A stretch of 64,000 nucleotides of DNA. Origin: Pirellulaceae bacterium. GTDB taxonomy: Bacteria > Planctomycetota > Planctomycetia > Pirellulales > Pirellulaceae. This document shows, piece by piece, positions 19,174 through 27,132 of the stretch (its first letter is position 1; every line of letters begins with the position of its first letter). The notes beneath the pieces were generated by a model. The model was given only the letters and a program-made list of their open reading frames with translations. It did no database searches and had not been told where the DNA came from. Location of the stretch: the NCBI GenBank assembly GCA_020852965.1, contig JADYZV010000185.1:62001-126000 (forward strand), in the 5' to 3' direction. The translations under genes and the position numbers were made by a program.

Positions 19174-19213
19174 TGGGTAGTCTTCTCAATCTTCTTGTGT
19201 GGTACGGATGCAG

Positions 19214-19260
19214 CCCCCAGTGGCCTTGTGCCACTGGAGCCAAAGTTTTGGCGGTAGAAT
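19214..19260 (+). repeat. CTTGC element 1 (8-bp stem, CTTGT loop)
   Basis: CCAGTGGC (19217-19224), loop CTTGT, GCCACTGG (19230-19237), then the family 3' flank AAAGTTTTGGCGGTAGAA. It is preceded by CCCC as in other copies. Confidence 0.8.
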
Positions 19261-19277
19261 CGACGCCCCGATCGCGC

Positions 19278-19326
19278 CGCTCGCCTCCGGGGGCGTCGCT
19301 GCAAGCGACGCCCCCGGAGGCGAGCG
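19278..19326. repeat. Long perfect hairpin HP1 (23-bp arms, 3-nt loop)
   Basis: Arms 19278-19300 and 19304-19326 are perfectly complementary and GC-rich (CGCCTCCGGGGGCGTCGCT core), with loop GCA. It follows CTTGC element 1 by about 40 nt and precedes the three tandem CTTGC units. It could terminate transcription or form a stable RNA or cruciform. There is no T run, so it is not a classic intrinsic terminator. Confidence 0.9.
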
Positions 19327-19354
19327 AAGGTGCTGAGGGCGAAGCAATCTATTT

Positions 19355-19477
19355 GCAAAACTTAGCTTCCGATGGAGCAAGTCCATCGGGGAGCAGCAAA
19401 ACTTAGCTTCCGATGGAGCGAGTCCATCGGGAAGCGGCAAAACTTAGCTTCAGATGGCGCAAGTCCATCGGGGAGCA
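19355..19477 (-). repeat. Three tandem 41-bp CTTGC-type units
   Basis: Units begin at 19355, 19396 and 19437. On the + strand each reads GCAAAACTTAGCTTC, then CCGATGGA, a 5-nt loop (GCAAG or GCGAG), TCCATCGG and GGGAGC. Read on the minus strand the order is CCCC, stem, CTTGC loop, stem, then GTTTTGC, matching the other CTTGC elements. Unit 3 has stem mutations. The array ends about 90 bp upstream of the kinase start and lies in its probable promoter or leader region. Confidence 0.8.
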
Positions 19478-19564
19478 AAAATGCTGTCACACTGGTTTCG
19501 TTCTTGAGACTATACCAGCTCGCCACCGAACAATGCTAACATGGTGCTCAAGGAATTACCAATC

Positions 19565-22500
19565 ATGCAAGCCACTCAATGCCCGCCGCGCAATCGTCTG
19601 AAGGACTACTTGGCAGGCAAGCTCGACGATGACGACTCGAACGTGCTCGAACAGCATTTGCTCGAGTGCTCCGACTGCGAACTGGCCGCGTCGGAGATCG
19701 ACAACGAACCAGATACGCTGGTCGAGCTCTTGCAGCTCGGACCTGCCCCCGCTGCGACGTCAAGAATGTGGCCCGACGCTCCGCCGTCGGAACGCCCTGG
19801 CTTGCAGTCCGCCCCCGCACCTGCCACGCCATCGAGCCCCGCATCTACTCCAGCACAAGGCGAAAACGCACTCGCGCTACCTGCCATTCCCCACGTCATC
19901 GCCTCGTACGAGCTGTTAAAGCAGCTTGGCGGCGGCGGGATGGGAGCGGTCTACCTGGCGCGACACAAGAAACTCGACAAACAAGTTGCGATCAAACTGC
20001 TCCCCGCGCTCCCGGCCAGGCTACCTGAATTCGTAGCGCGATTTCAACGCGAAATGCGAGCCGCCGGGCAACTCGAGCACCCAGCCATTGTGCGTTCTAC
20101 CGACGCGGGGGAAGAGCAGGGGATTCACTTTCTGGTTATGGACGCCATCGATGGCCTCGACCTCAGCCGCATTGCGCGGGGCGTGCCGCAACTATCCATC
20201 GCAGACGCTTGCGAAATTGTTCGTCAAGCCGCCTTGGGATTGTCGCACGCGCATGAGAAAGGGATCGTGCATCGCGACATCAAGCCTTCGAACTTGATGC
20301 TCGACGTAGACGGTCACGTAAAGATTCTCGATTTCGGATTGGCGCAAGTCGGCTTGTGGGATGCGGGCTCCGCCGAGATCACAACCGTAGGACAATTGAT
20401 GGGGACGCTCGACTACATGGCCCCGGAGCAAGCGGAGCGGGGTGGGGCGGTCGACTATCGCGCCGACCTGTATTCGCTCGGTGCAACTTTATTCCGTTTA
20501 ATTTCGGGACGTCCACCGTTGGCGGCAGCCCCCGATTTGACGCCGCTGGAAAAGCTACGACTGCTGGCCACGCACAGAGCTCCGAAGCTCACCACGCTTC
20601 GCAGCGATGTGCCGCTTGAATTGAGTGGGCTCGTCGATTCGTTCTTGTCGCGCGATCCTTCAGCTCGGCCTGCCAGTGCAGCTCATGCCGCCGAGTTGTT
20701 GGAGCCCTATTGCCAAGGGGCCGAGCTAGCAGCGCTGTTGGCACGAGCTAAAGTAATTGCTGAAACCTCAGTGCCAGTTAGCCCACCGTTGGCCGCACGG
20801 CTCAATCAGGGGATTTCGCCGGAACTCTCCGCACGTAATGCGTTCCAGTCGTCACCATCGCGAAGTGCAAGTGGATGGGGACGTGTTGCTACGTGGAGTT
20901 CGCTGGCGCTCTGTTTGGCTATGCTCTGTGGCGGGATATTGTTTGTGCTGGAGACATCCAAGGGGCAGCTTGTCATCGAATCCGACAATGCCGATGTACA
21001 AGTTAAATTAGTGAAGGATGGCCAGGAGGCGAGTGAGCTACACATTGAACCCGGTACGCAAACCACGCGACTGCGCGGTGGAGAATATGAGATCGTCATC
21101 GACGCACCAAGTGACAATTTCACGGTCTCCAATCAGCTTTTCACTATTCGCAATGGTGAGACGGTCGTAGCGAAGATCACAACTCGACCGCCGGCAAGCG
21201 CCTCGCCAACACCTTCTGATATCCTTAGTGCTTTGCGCGTAGATGCTCCCGAGGACAAGCGTCTGAGCGCGGTGGTCTACGAAGGAGACTCGTTGGATGT
21301 ATGGCTGCGGCGACTCAAGTTCGAACGCAGCAGCAAGAAAATCGCTGAAGCACTCGCGGCCATCAATGCTATAGCAGATGACAAGGTGAGCGATTTAGTC
21401 GAGCCGGTGATCGTCGAGTTCTTGATGAATCCCGAAACGTCGCCCGAGCGTTTCGAGGCAGCGATAGAAGTTTTGTATAAGTCCAGCGGCGAACGTTTTT
21501 TCGATAACTTGACTGAAATCCTGGAATGTCTTCGGACCGGCGAACGGAAAGAGAATCTATTAGGCTTTGCTAATCGATTTATTGGTGCCAGCGACGTTGC
21601 CAACCTCGCTCAACTCAGCCGATTTCTGACTTGGTCGACACGTGCCCTAGAGGACGATTCTTTGAGGCCGAGTGTCGGTACCGTACTAAGATCAATGTTT
21701 TTTGACTATGGTCCTACCCGAGTTTTTCCAGCAGAATGTCAGCAAGCAGCCATGGATGTTCTGCTATCGTCCAAAAAACTTACTGACGCAGAGTTCTGGC
21801 TGGCAGAAAACGAGAGATTTCCATGGGCTGCATCGTTCCGCATTGAAATTGTTCGACGCGCGCTCGTCGTACTGGCGGACACAGATGCCGATTCCCAATT
21901 AGTCGTTCAAGCCGCATTGGTACTCAACTCAACGGCCGAGTTTGGCAATAGGCTGAGCAAGGAACAGAGATTGCAACTGATCGACGCATTGCACAGGCGG
22001 TTTGAGCAGGGTGCTCGTGAACTCAGACCTTTCCTCGCATCAATCGACGTTTCACGTGCACTTGCCAAGGGTGCCGCGCCAATCCTGTTCAACCAGGCTT
22101 GGAAGGGCGGCGAATCGGAAACGGCGGTCAACCAATCGATCGCGCTCATGAATATGGTTGCTAAGTTTGAATTGCGCGATGAATTGAAAGATTCTTTGAC
22201 GGTGTTGCACGACTCATTGGCATCGCAGCCTTTGCACGGAGAAGGTTTTTCGCGATATCAAATGCGGGGTGGACAATGGGACGAAGTGGGTCGTGCTGCT
22301 CAAAGAGACTCAGGCACAATCGACAAGCTGTTTCTACAAACAGCCTACATGCAAAGTGGCTTGTTAATTGGTAAAGACCTGAAGGAGTTGGTCGGTCGCT
22401 TCGAGCAAACGAAAGCGGCGGATATTGCCGTAGCAGTCAATGGCAACTTGGATAAACTTGAATCTGAACTACTAAGCGGTGTGGATAGGGCCGCCTTGGG

Positions 22501-24010
22501 AGCCTTGTACCAGACACTTACACGCGACCAAGCTCAGCGGGCGATTCCGCTGCTAACCAGGTTCCTCGTCGAGCACTTTAAAGGAGCCACTTTTTGGAGT
22601 GAAGCATTGGCGATGCTTGGGCGTGTCTCCGGTGACCAGTTCTTTGTGCATTTCACAGAAATCCTCGAAGCGACATCAGGTGAGCAGCGAGCTGCACTGC
22701 TTTCTATCGATTTTTCTACCTTGCTTGAGTTTCAGTGTTCAGACCCAGAATCTCTGACGGGCTTCTTGAACTGGGCCGACTCGATTTTCGGATCTGACCG
22801 GAAAGACGATATTGCGATTCAGCCCACCCTGGCGAAGATGTTGCGCAGTCTACTCCGCGATCGCAGTTCACTGGTCGAACGCCAGCGTATTAGTCGTGCT
22901 GCTTTCCAGATGGCACCGGGGGTGGTCAGCGAAGACTGCCAACGACTCATCCTGAGCCATCTCGAACAGTATCCGCAACTAACCGATCAGAACTTTTGGT
23001 TGGCCGAACCTGTGAGGCCTAACGACAAGGCTGCAACGTTTACTATTGCACCGATGGATAAGGTGTTTCGTTCGGCAATGCTCGTGCATGCTTTGGCAGC
23101 CCTCTCGCCTGACGTACAGACCTCATCCGATCTCGATCAGCTTCACACGCACGCGTTGATGGTCATTCGATCCGTAGTAACGGAAGGCGATGAATTGTCG
23201 CCCCAGCAACTGGATGAGGTTAAACGTTATCTTGCGGAGCTGCTTAACGATTCGGCACAGGACCTTGTGGAGAGTTCAGTACTTAAATCGCAGTGGGGGC
23301 CGTTTGGATACCTGGCGAAACCGCAATGGCCTCTAAAAGACTACACAGACTATTCCGGTCCAGGCAATACACTGCTAGCTGGATTGAATCTGATTCAAGA
23401 ATTGAAGCTGGCCAGCGAGCTCGTCGGACCGTTGCAAACGTTGTTCGAAGCGGCAGAGGAGCCTCGGATCACTCGCAACTATTATTCCAACAGGGAAATT
23501 CCTTGGGACATACGCATTCGTGATGCAGAACGCTACAACGGTGGCTACACCGAACTCTACACTCAGACCGTCTACCTATTAACCGGAACGCTGCTTGGCA
23601 AGGACGAAAACGAACTCCTCAAGCGACCCGATAAAGTCAAGCGAGAAGATGCCGAAGCGCGACTCCGCTTCGTTCACGCTGGCGATACGTTGGCCGTATA
23701 TATCCCAAATTTCCTGCCCGTAGATGGTTCATCGCCGCCGGTGCTTCAAGCCGGTAAGTCGCCACCGGTGACTGGCTATCCGGTTCCCGTGAATGCGCAA
23801 GGAGAAATCACGGTGCCAGGACTTGAACTGATTTCTGTCGAAGGCAAAGATCTGAAAGAGGTCCGCGAACTGCTGGTTCAAGCTCTCGCGAAGATAGTAA
23901 GGCCAGACGAGTTTATGATACGCGGTATCACCGTTCAATTCTTGATGCATGCTGGCGAAGAGGTTGAAATCCGCAACGTCTCCGGTCAAGCTATTCCCAC
24001 CGAGCGCTAA
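19565..24010 (+). CDS. Ser/Thr protein kinase with anti-sigma-like zinc motif, duplicated C-terminal module and export-like domain
   Basis: 1481 residues from ATG 19565. Residues 27-40 hold an anti-sigma-like HLLECSDCE motif. A Pro/Ala linker (60-105) precedes the Hanks-type kinase domain at 114-375: GGGGMGAVY loop, K144 in VAIKLL, HRDIKPSN with D238, DFGLAQ and APEQAE. A membrane segment follows at about 440-462 (SLALCLAMLCGGILFVLET), then a PEGA-like stretch. About 570-945 and 945-1355 are two diverged copies of one module: FFDNLTEILE/FFVHFTEILE, LTDAEFWLAE/LTDQNFWLAE, GLLIGKDLKEL/GTLLGKDENEL. Residues 1370-1480 (VHAGDTLAVYIPNFLPV, GYPVPVNAQGEITVPGLELI) resemble a polysaccharide-export/SLBB-type domain. 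It is divergent from the ECF gene and is probably its membrane sensor. The ligand is unknown. Confidence 0.88.
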   Translation: MQATQCPPRNRLKDYLAGKLDDDDSNVLEQHLLECSDCELAASEIDNEPDTLVELLQLGPAPAATSRMWPDAPPSERPGLQSAPAPATPSSPASTPAQGENALALPAIPHVIASYELLKQLGGGGMGAVYLARHKKLDKQVAIKLLPALPARLPEFVARFQREMRAAGQLEHPAIVRSTDAGEEQGIHFLVMDAIDGLDLSRIARGVPQLSIADACEIVRQAALGLSHAHEKGIVHRDIKPSNLMLDVDGHVKILDFGLAQVGLWDAGSAEITTVGQLMGTLDYMAPEQAERGGAVDYRADLYSLGATLFRLISGRPPLAAAPDLTPLEKLRLLATHRAPKLTTLRSDVPLELSGLVDSFLSRDPSARPASAAHAAELLEPYCQGAELAALLARAKVIAETSVPVSPPLAARLNQGISPELSARNAFQSSPSRSASGWGRVATWSSLALCLAMLCGGILFVLETSKGQLVIESDNADVQVKLVKDGQEASELHIEPGTQTTRLRGGEYEIVIDAPSDNFTVSNQLFTIRNGETVVAKITTRPPASASPTPSDILSALRVDAPEDKRLSAVVYEGDSLDVWLRRLKFERSSKKIAEALAAINAIADDKVSDLVEPVIVEFLMNPETSPERFEAAIEVLYKSSGERFFDNLTEILECLRTGERKENLLGFANRFIGASDVANLAQLSRFLTWSTRALEDDSLRPSVGTVLRSMFFDYGPTRVFPAECQQAAMDVLLSSKKLTDAEFWLAENERFPWAASFRIEIVRRALVVLADTDADSQLVVQAALVLNSTAEFGNRLSKEQRLQLIDALHRRFEQGARELRPFLASIDVSRALAKGAAPILFNQAWKGGESETAVNQSIALMNMVAKFELRDELKDSLTVLHDSLASQPLHGEGFSRYQMRGGQWDEVGRAAQRDSGTIDKLFLQTAYMQSGLLIGKDLKELVGRFEQTKAADIAVAVNGNLDKLESELLSGVDRAALGALYQTLTRDQAQRAIPLLTRFLVEHFKGATFWSEALAMLGRVSGDQFFVHFTEILEATSGEQRAALLSIDFSTLLEFQCSDPESLTGFLNWADSIFGSDRKDDIAIQPTLAKMLRSLLRDRSSLVERQRISRAAFQMAPGVVSEDCQRLILSHLEQYPQLTDQNFWLAEPVRPNDKAATFTIAPMDKVFRSAMLVHALAALSPDVQTSSDLDQLHTHALMVIRSVVTEGDELSPQQLDEVKRYLAELLNDSAQDLVESSVLKSQWGPFGYLAKPQWPLKDYTDYSGPGNTLLAGLNLIQELKLASELVGPLQTLFEAAEEPRITRNYYSNREIPWDIRIRDAERYNGGYTELYTQTVYLLTGTLLGKDENELLKRPDKVKREDAEARLRFVHAGDTLAVYIPNFLPVDGSSPPVLQAGKSPPVTGYPVPVNAQGEITVPGLELISVEGKDLKEVRELLVQALAKIVRPDEFMIRGITVQFLMHAGEEVEIRNVSGQAIPTER
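19767..19790 (+). repeat. TGTGGCCCGACGCTCC repeat copy inside the kinase gene
   Basis: 24 bp identical to the reverse complement of 24263-24286 and nearly identical to 16847-16869. Here it is translated (MWPDAPPSERP) in the linker between the zinc motif and the kinase domain, so an intergenic repeat appears to have become coding. Confidence 0.8.
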
Positions 24011-24396
24011 GGCTGCACCATCGTCCGCGCAAGTAGGCTCGTAACGAGTATCGCGAGTTACGGCAGACCGAAGCGGTGGATGCAAACGCCACGTTTTCAC
24101 GCCCCAGCGAATTTGTTCCTACCGATGATTTACAGTTGCCACCACACGAGAGAATTCATGGCAAGAAAATGGGGGCAAGAAAATAATCGCGGTATGAATC
24201 GGTTGCAGCTTTGTCCGCGCAAGTAGGTTCGTAGCAAACCCAGCGAAGTTATGAAATGCAATCCGACGGCGGAGCGTCGGGCCACATTAAGCAAGTAGAC
24301 GCGTAACAAGCCGTTCGTGTCGCATTCATTTTCTTGCCCCCATTTTCTTGCCATGACACTTCGGCCTGCCGTAACGGCGCACGGCTTGCTACGAAC
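24011..24396. repeat. Composite repeat region with a 29-bp perfect inverted repeat
   Basis: Perfect 29-bp arms at 24156-24184 and 24328-24356 (TGGCAAGAAAATGGGGGC core) enclose 143 nt with a TGTGGCCCGACGCTCC-type copy (24263-24286). GTCCGCGCAAGTAGG occurs twice, at about 24022 and 24211. The arms plus spacer look like a small non-autonomous element. No gene is seen. Confidence 0.75.
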
Positions 24397-26202
24397 CTAC
24401 GGCTGGATGACTCGACCGGTCTTAGGGTTGACGGCGATGTCTAACTGCTCGTTGTTGTCGACGTAAAATACAAAGCCGTTAAACATTTCATCTACGGTTT
24501 GTGGGCCGTATTCAACCGACTTGTCGGGATCGGGATTGTAGGGATTGAAAGCCGAATTGTCGAAGTGCGCCGTGGCTGAGACGACTGTTCCCTTGGGCAG
24601 TATTTTCGTCCCAGGCTTGATTTCATATCCAAGCTGCCATTCAAAGTTGTAGTTGGGGATCTGCAACAAGGTTTCTTGACTAGCGTCTGGCGGCGTGGCG
24701 TAAAATGTCATGTCGCGCCCGCGCACGTGCATGTGGGTGAATAGGCCGAGCAGGTCTGCGTCATGCTTCAATGTATGGCTCGACGAAATCGCAAAGGCGG
24801 GATCGTGCGGCGTGATCTTCCAACCCCTGGGGTCGAGCACGAAATGGTGCAGCTTCTTTTTGACATTTTCACGGGGAAAGCGAAGACCGACTTGGATAAG
24901 AGATTTTTCTTCGACGCCAGTAGTCGTATAGTGAATTTGCAGCACCAATGCGGCACCTGCCGGAATGCGATAAGCGGCACCGGCAGAGAAGTGGCTGAGG
25001 TCCAGCGGCTGGCCGCCGGGAACATAGCCGGTGATAAACGTCTCGTCACTCGCCCCTTCACTAGTCATGTAGGCCAAATTACAGTGATGGACCACGGCGC
25101 GATTTTCGGGACGAATTTCAAACGCCTCGACCCAAGTCTCGCCGATGAACAAGTGCGGGAGGACCACATACTTGTAGGGAATAAAGCCGGTTGGCTGGAT
25201 CGTGTGCTGTTCGAGCATGGTGACCACCAAGTCGGGTTCGCCAATCCGCCACTTCTTGGTAGAAAACTCGCCTGTGCCGACTGTTGGCTCATCTTCGTCG
25301 GGTTCGCCAACCGGTTGCCCAGCGGCAATCCAACTCAGCAATTTATTCTTCTGGGCCATCGATAGGGAGGCATCGTTTTGAAAGACACCGTGATGGCTGC
25401 TGGCGTACCAGGGTGGCATGGTTTCATCACGGACTACCTCAGCAATCATCTGCGCATTCGAGGCAACCTGCTCGAAAGTCAGCAACGAAAATGGGGCGGC
25501 GGAATCCGGGTGATGGCAGCGCGCGCAATGCTCGGCAAAAATCGGCGCGATATCTTGGTGGTAGGTTAGACTCGTGGTAGTAGATTTTTGAGCAGCGGGC
25601 GTGATGACACAGCCATCCACAGGCGTTTCTGGTACGCTGATCGGCTCGTCTGCCAGCAACTCAGCGAGCGCCTGGTCCAGATCGTTGCGTGACGCCTGAG
25701 GGAGCGCGCCTCCGAGTCGGATCTGATCGTCGATGCGGCCGCGATAGCGCAGTCGATGCTCGTGATCGAGCACGACAACTTGTGGCGTGCGAGTGGCACC
25801 CAGCGCCGTGGCGCAGCTCAGGTCGTAGTCCTTCACAAAGGTAAAGGGGGCGTCGAAATCGATCGCTTGAGAGGCCATGTCGCGAATCGTATCGTAGGGA
25901 CCTACATTCACGGCGACAAATACGACGTCTTGATCTTGATACTTTTTTGACAAGTCGACGAGTTTGGGCAAATAGCGTTTCACTAGCGGACACTGCGTGG
26001 TGGTAAACGCAAACACGTAGGCCCGATGACTGCCGAGCTCCGATAAGTTGCGTTCGAGGCTGCGAATATCCTTAAAATTCAATTCGGCAATCTCCGCTCC
26101 GATGGACGCTTGCGGTCCGGCAGGTGGAGTAGCGTGTGCGTTGCTGCCACAGAAAATCCCAAATGCGATTCCCATCAGCGACAGTATCCGGCGAGATGAC
26201 AT
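24397..26202 (-). CDS. Redoxin / cytochrome c-like / copper monooxygenase-like fusion, exported
   Basis: 601 residues from ATG 26202, chosen for its signal peptide (RILSLMGIAFGIFCGSNAHA) and a GGAGG 9 nt upstream. Domain 1 (about 30-200) is a thioredoxin/AhpC-like redoxin, but its active site TTTQCPLVKRYLP has a single Cys (C71) where CxxC would be expected. At about 215-290 is a c-type heme-like segment with EHCARCHHP and MPPWYA. Domain 3 (about 320-590) resembles DBH/PHM-type copper type II monooxygenases: VVHHCNLAYM, LQIHYTTTG and FTHMHVRGRDM supply His/Met copper-ligand candidates. It may be a periplasmic redox enzyme receiving electrons through the heme. The fusion is recurrent in planctomycetes as far as I know; substrate unknown. 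Confidence 0.8.
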   Translation of the reverse strand: MSSRRILSLMGIAFGIFCGSNAHATPPAGPQASIGAEIAELNFKDIRSLERNLSELGSHRAYVFAFTTTQCPLVKRYLPKLVDLSKKYQDQDVVFVAVNVGPYDTIRDMASQAIDFDAPFTFVKDYDLSCATALGATRTPQVVVLDHEHRLRYRGRIDDQIRLGGALPQASRNDLDQALAELLADEPISVPETPVDGCVITPAAQKSTTTSLTYHQDIAPIFAEHCARCHHPDSAAPFSLLTFEQVASNAQMIAEVVRDETMPPWYASSHHGVFQNDASLSMAQKNKLLSWIAAGQPVGEPDEDEPTVGTGEFSTKKWRIGEPDLVVTMLEQHTIQPTGFIPYKYVVLPHLFIGETWVEAFEIRPENRAVVHHCNLAYMTSEGASDETFITGYVPGGQPLDLSHFSAGAAYRIPAGAALVLQIHYTTTGVEEKSLIQVGLRFPRENVKKKLHHFVLDPRGWKITPHDPAFAISSSHTLKHDADLLGLFTHMHVRGRDMTFYATPPDASQETLLQIPNYNFEWQLGYEIKPGTKILPKGTVVSATAHFDNSAFNPYNPDPDKSVEYGPQTVDEMFNGFVFYVDNNEQLDIAVNPKTGRVIQP

Positions 26203-26475
26203 GGGGAGGAACCTCCAAGAATTCGAGGGTTTCAAAACTTCGGTGCTCAGTCTGACAAGCAATTGACGATCGGGTAAAGCTGCGCAGCAACCAGATTACA
26301 TTCTAGCAGGTCGCCGGAGTAACCGCCGTGGATCGTCGCTAGATTCTTCTGAGGAGCCAAAAACTAACAGCAATTGGCACTTGCCACAACACGCTTACGG
26401 AGACACACTACAGCCACTTAATAACTAGTTGCACTCAATTTGATCAAAACTACTCGCTAACCGCTTGAGGTACAC

Positions 26476-27072
26476 GTGACGGAGAATGCCTTGTGGATAC
26501 CACCGGCTGGAACGAACGCATTGATATTCGACTGCGATGGGACGCTGGCCGATACGATGCCGACGCATTATAGCGCTTGGACATGGATGCTCGACCAGTT
26601 TGGTATCCCGTTCCCAGAAGAAAAGTTTTATGACTTTGCGGGCAAACCGACTGAGCTGATTATTAAGCTGCTGGCTGAAGAGACACGTGTGGTTGTACAC
26701 GATATAGCAGCAATGAGCAGGCTGAAGGAACAACGCTACGTCGAGTCGATTGACGCGGTAAAACCGATCCAAGTCGTGCTGGACATCGCAACTCGTCATC
26801 GCGACCGCTTGCCAATGGCAGTAGCCAGCGGCGGGGAGGGGTACGTTGTTGCCAGAACGCTGAACGTGATTGGTGTGGGGGACTGGTTCAAAGTTGTCGT
26901 AGCGGCCGAGGATACCCAGCGGCACAAGCCTGAGCCGGATGTATTTCTGGAAGCAGCACGACGCCTCGATGTCGACCCGACCGGCTGTGTCGTGTTTGAG
27001 GACAGTGATCTAGGACTGCTCGCTGCCGAGCGGGCTGGAATGATGGGCGTTGACGTTCGACCATGGTACTAA
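26476..27072 (+). CDS. HAD-superfamily hydrolase, beta-phosphoglucomutase/phosphatase type
   Basis: 198 residues beginning with GTG at 26476 (TGAGG 8 nt upstream). HAD motif I is LIFDCDGTLADTMPTHY, with Asp19 as the nucleophile and Asp21 as acid/base. A small helical cap follows. Motif II is PMAVASGG, motif III lysine is in QRHKPEPDVFLEAA, and motif IV is CVVFEDSDLGLLAAERAGM. This matches subfamily IA (CbbY/PGM-like) phosphatases and mutases acting on sugar phosphates. It is compact for beta-phosphoglucomutase, so a general sugar-phosphatase role is more likely. It sits alone between minus-strand genes. Confidence 0.9.
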   Translation: MTENALWIPPAGTNALIFDCDGTLADTMPTHYSAWTWMLDQFGIPFPEEKFYDFAGKPTELIIKLLAEETRVVVHDIAAMSRLKEQRYVESIDAVKPIQVVLDIATRHRDRLPMAVASGGEGYVVARTLNVIGVGDWFKVVVAAEDTQRHKPEPDVFLEAARRLDVDPTGCVVFEDSDLGLLAAERAGMMGVDVRPWY

Positions 27073-27132
27073 ACAACCAAGTCAAACCGTGTAACTATTT
27101 CAGCATGGCACAATCGTTTAAACTGCGCTAAA

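Noticed and set aside
19355..19477. CRISPR-like or coding tandem repeat
   Set aside because: Three 41-bp units without spacers. The frame through them has no recognisable protein, and the units match the CTTGC hairpin family.
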